This document shows positions 61,028 to 64,000 of a stretch of DNA of 64,000 nucleotides, in pieces. The position numbers and the translations under genes were made by a program. The stretch covers positions 1-64,000 of the forward strand of contig CM066923.1 in the NCBI GenBank assembly GCA_033964015.1. Direction: 5' to 3'. The stretch is from Scolanthus callimorphus. Its lineage: Eukaryota > Cnidaria > Anthozoa > Actiniaria > Edwardsiidae. The notes beneath the pieces were generated by a model. The model did not search any database and had not been told where the DNA came from. It worked only from the letters and a program-made list of their open reading frames with translations. Within the stretch, counting starts at the first letter, position 1. Every line of letters starts with the position of its first letter.

Positions 61028-61082
61028 CTATTGGCATTCTCTCTAGACTTAAGCATTTTGTTCCTACCTCTACTTTGATGTA

Positions 61083-61263
61083 AATTTATCAGTCTTTGAT
61101 TCAGCCCTATATTTCGTATGGAATCACTGTTTGGGGACAAGCAGCAAAGACTATTCTTGAAAAACTTTTAATTTTGCAAAAGCGTGCATTGCGCCTCATT
61201 AATTTCGCCCCTTATAGATCACATGCAATACCATTATTTATCCATTCTATGTACTTACAATGA
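61083..61263 (+). pseudogene. C-terminal fragment of a LINE reverse transcriptase
   Basis: An open frame of 60 codons reads IQPYISYGITVWGQAAK and LLILQKRALRLINFAPYRSH before TGA at 61261-61263. The pattern (YGI-x-x-WG, QKRALRLI) is the region after the RT palm/thumb in non-LTR elements. The rest of that element is absent to the left. Confidence 0.6.
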
Positions 61264-63442
61264 GATCATCTGGCCGGGGTGGAGGAGTAGGAGTGATCCT
61301 CCGTAAGGGGCTTACTGTTAAGAAAAACAGCTCTCCTTGTTTTCGATCCATGGAATAATAACATGGACCTGTCAATTTCTAGTAACGATGCCAACAGCAC
61401 CGCTATCCGTCTTCTGGTGATATACCGTCCCCCTCCATCAAAGGAGAACAAACTCACCGTCTCAATGTTTTTTAAAGATTTCTCAGTTCTTTTGGAACAT
61501 TTGACCACTGCCTCTGGTCATCTGATTCTTACTGGCGATTTCAACTTCCATGTTGATGACCTCAGGAACTCTGATGCGGCTAAGTTTGTTGATCTTCTTG
61601 ACTCAGCGGGCCTAGCACAAAGGGTCACTGGTCCTACGCATAATAAGGGTCACACTCTTGACCTTATTATCCATCGCGATGAGGACACCATCCCCGGTAT
61701 GCCATCTGATCACAGTGCTGTTATGTGTTCATTAGACATAACGAAACCAACTCCATCTAAGCTCACCTTGTGCCGTCGTAATCTTCATCGCCTTTGATTA
61801 CAAGGGTCTCAAAACGGACATTCTGCAGTCTAACTTACATCGCAACGCTGTGATAAACGATACCAGCTCCCTCGTGGAGCAATATAATGCCGTTATGCGT
61901 ACCTTAATTGACAAGCACGCACCTGAGCGCTCGTTCTCCATCACGCTGCGCCCACATGCTCCATGGTACACTGATGAGCTTCGGTCACTGAAGAGGCAGA
62001 AGCGCCGCGCAGAGCGCAAGTTTCTATCGGCTCGCCTTGAAGTCTATCGACAGATCTATACTGACAGGTGTAATGAATATATCAAGGCCCTCGATGCTGC
62101 CAAGTCCTGTTACTATCGTGAAAAGATATCATCCGCTGATCAAAATCAACTTTTTCAGATGAAACCTCCCCGCCCTCTACCATCCCACACCTCCCTTAAT
62201 GCTTTGGCTGAAAGCTTCAATGAATTTTTCTGTAACAAAATACGTAATCTCAGACAATCTCTTTTAAAGTCTAGTCTGCAGCACGAAATGCTCTCAGTGT
62301 CAGTAGACCCCACTCCTTGCACTAGCACTCTAAGTAGCTTTCACCTGGTGACGAACAGCCACATAAGTGATTTGATCGCCAAATCCAAACCTAAAACCTC
62401 TGTTTTGGACCCCCTACCTACTCTGTTGTTAAGCAATGTGCAGATGAGCTGGTCTCCCCTGTAACTTATATAGTCAATGCTTCTCTGAGCAGTGGGACAT
62501 TTCCAACATCCCTGAAAAAGGGAGCTGTGCTGCCAAAACTGAAGAAACCCAAGTTAGATGTAAATATATTCCCGCATTACCGCCCACTGACAAACATTGC
62601 TTTCCTTTCTAAAATCATGGAGCGTGTCTCAGCGTCTCAGATAGTGAACTATCTTATTGCAAACGGGCTCCTCCCCAATTTCCAATCTGCATATAGGCCA
62701 TTCCACAGTACCGAAACAGCTTTAGCACGGATATTCAACGACATCTACCATGCTATCGATAATCACCAAGACGTCATCCTTGTACTGTTGGACCTATCAT
62801 CAGCCTTCGATATGATTGATCATCTTATGCTTCTAGAGCGCCTGCACACCAGATACTGCATCGCAGGCAAAGTCCTATCCTGGTTTAGATCCTACCTTGT
62901 GGGTCGCACACAGTCTGTGATCATTGATAATGTCGAATCTACTGAGAGGCCAATACCATTTGGCGTACCTCAGGCTCCGTACTTGGCCCTATTTTGTTTT
63001 CCTTGTTCTTTGCGCCATTGGAGGATGTTATTAAGGCACATGGACTCTCTTGCATGATGTACCCGATGATACCCAACTCTATATTTCTTTTAATGGCAAG
63101 ACCAGGGAAGTGGAAATGTCCAGACTTGAGCGCTGCGCTAAAGACATCATGGCCTGGTGCACCACCAATGGTCTCAGTTGCAATGCAGACAAGACCGAAG
63201 TTCTCCACCTTCGGTCACGTTTCCGCAAAAGTGACCCAATCTCCTCCTTGGAGATTGGAGACGAGATAATATCCCCAGTACCTGCAGCTAGAGACCTTGG
63301 GGTCACCATTGACACCCACCTGACCCTAAACACGCATGTTAATAATATATGCAAATCTGCGTCTTTTGCCATTAAAAACATAGGCAGAATCCGCAGATAC
63401 CTGACACAAGCTGACTGCGAGACAATTGTACGTAAGAGTTAA
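61263..63442 (+). pseudogene. LINE fragment: AP-like endonuclease and reverse transcriptase, several frameshifts
   Basis: The endonuclease part: RGGGVGVILRKGLTVKK, then after a frame change LLVIYRPPPSKENKL, LILTGDFNFHVDD and PSDHSAVMC, the Asn and His motifs of the APE-type fold. A linker with PHAPWYTDELRSLKRQKRRA follows in a second frame. The RT continues with PHYRPLTNIAFLSKIMERVS, LLDLSSAFDMIDH, SYLVGRTQSVII and FGVPQ. The catalytic box normally YADD reads VPDD (HDVPDDTQLY). The C-terminal part ends KSASFAIKNIGRIRRY. At least four frame changes are visible. It resembles CR1/L2-type LINEs and is distinct from the copy at 23703. The element is cut off by a palindrome at 63437. Confidence 0.82.
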
Positions 63443-63527
63443 TTACCGAGATTCGAGGCAATAACCCAAATACATGTATGTGTATTTTATGTATTTGGGT
63501 TATTGCCGAGAATCGAGGTAATTAACT
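63437..63527. repeat. 91-bp near-perfect palindrome
   Basis: AGTTAATTACCGAGATTCGA...AATACAT and its reverse complement (39-bp arms, two mismatches) flank a 13-bp loop. It lies exactly where the LINE frame stops, so it is probably a MITE or the tip of one. Confidence 0.9.
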
Positions 63528-64000
63528 GGCTTATTACAGGATTGGCAAGGTTTTCAGAAAACTGGAACAAATGAAATGCATTCTTCACATTGAATTTAAA
63601 AAATTTTGACAAGGAGTATAGTTTACAATTGAAAAGGATAGCGCATTCCGATAGGAACTATTGTTAGTTATTTAGCTGCTTTCATAGAAGTGCGCTCCCC
63701 AGAGAAACTTATTGCAATTTTTGCCATGCACAATAAAGTTGTGATGCTGAAGTAAATGAATGACAACTTTTATTCAACCATGATTGACAAAGGTTTCCAA
63801 ACACGAATTACGTCTTTTGTTTCCGTACAACAGCCAGTCCAATCAATCAAGCGGCCTTTTGTAAAAGCGCAACTCATTAAAGCGCTGTTATTTTGGTCGG
63901 TACGTAGCTGCCCTTACAAAACAGAAATATATTTTGCATACATATGTCAAATATATTTCAAAAGATATGTCACATATATGACCGCATATATGTCAAATAT
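63528..64000. other. No gene seen; AT-rich repeats at the end
   Basis: Only short frames. The last ~70 bases repeat ATATGTCAAATAT/ATATGTCACATAT, likely the start of another low-complexity or inverted-repeat element that continues past the window. Confidence 0.5.

Overview
The window looks like nuclear DNA of an intron-rich, AT-rich marine invertebrate, most likely an anthozoan cnidarian (coral or sea anemone). This is inferred from spliced genes with GT-AG introns, zinc-finger and transposase-like families that I recall as highly multi-copy in coral genomes, CR1/L2-type LINE fragments, a DIRS-type retroelement and many small inverted-repeat elements. There are no bacterial operons. I could not run a database search.

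Layout. About 15.6 kb (1-3404, 10086-10302, 12083-23702, 27032-27227, 28678-28838) is one satellite with a 12-bp unit, GATTATCTATAC and variants. Its long open frames are artefacts of a stop-free 12-bp unit. The satellite has been invaded by (i) a 6-kb block, 3405-10085, carrying tRNA-derived SINE-like units in inverted orientation around a broken minus-strand zinc-finger/cysteine-peptidase-like gene; (ii) a 1.78-kb element with ~185-bp direct terminal repeats, 10303-12082; and (iii) a 5'-truncated LINE, 23703-27031, itself split by a 1.67-kb terminal-inverted-repeat element. From 28.8 to 32.1 kb I see no convincing gene.

The clearest structured element is 32516-38557, a DIRS/Ngaro-like tyrosine-recombinase retroelement on the minus strand. 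It has split direct repeats (194 and 83 bp), a spliced Gag-like gene with a CCHC knuckle, and a recombinase with an N-terminal zinc ribbon and an ALOG-type DNA-binding domain. I find no reverse transcriptase between them. Its Gag intron holds a 55-bp tandem array.

From 42.4 to 58.8 kb lie two convergent spliced genes: an 11-exon gene (42835-53648, +) resembling a DDE/RNase-H-fold transposase, and a 4-exon gene (55845-58609, -) for a 200-aa CxxC protein. Both start beside the same 22-bp sequence, which contains a TATA box and is present as an exact inverted pair. This raises the possibility that the whole 16.4 kb is one large two-gene transposon. Its introns and the gap between the genes contain further foldback elements, one of them (44207-46241) a relative of the element that split the LINE. 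The right end, 60.7-64 kb, is a mosaic of LINE fragments, tandem repeats and a palindrome.
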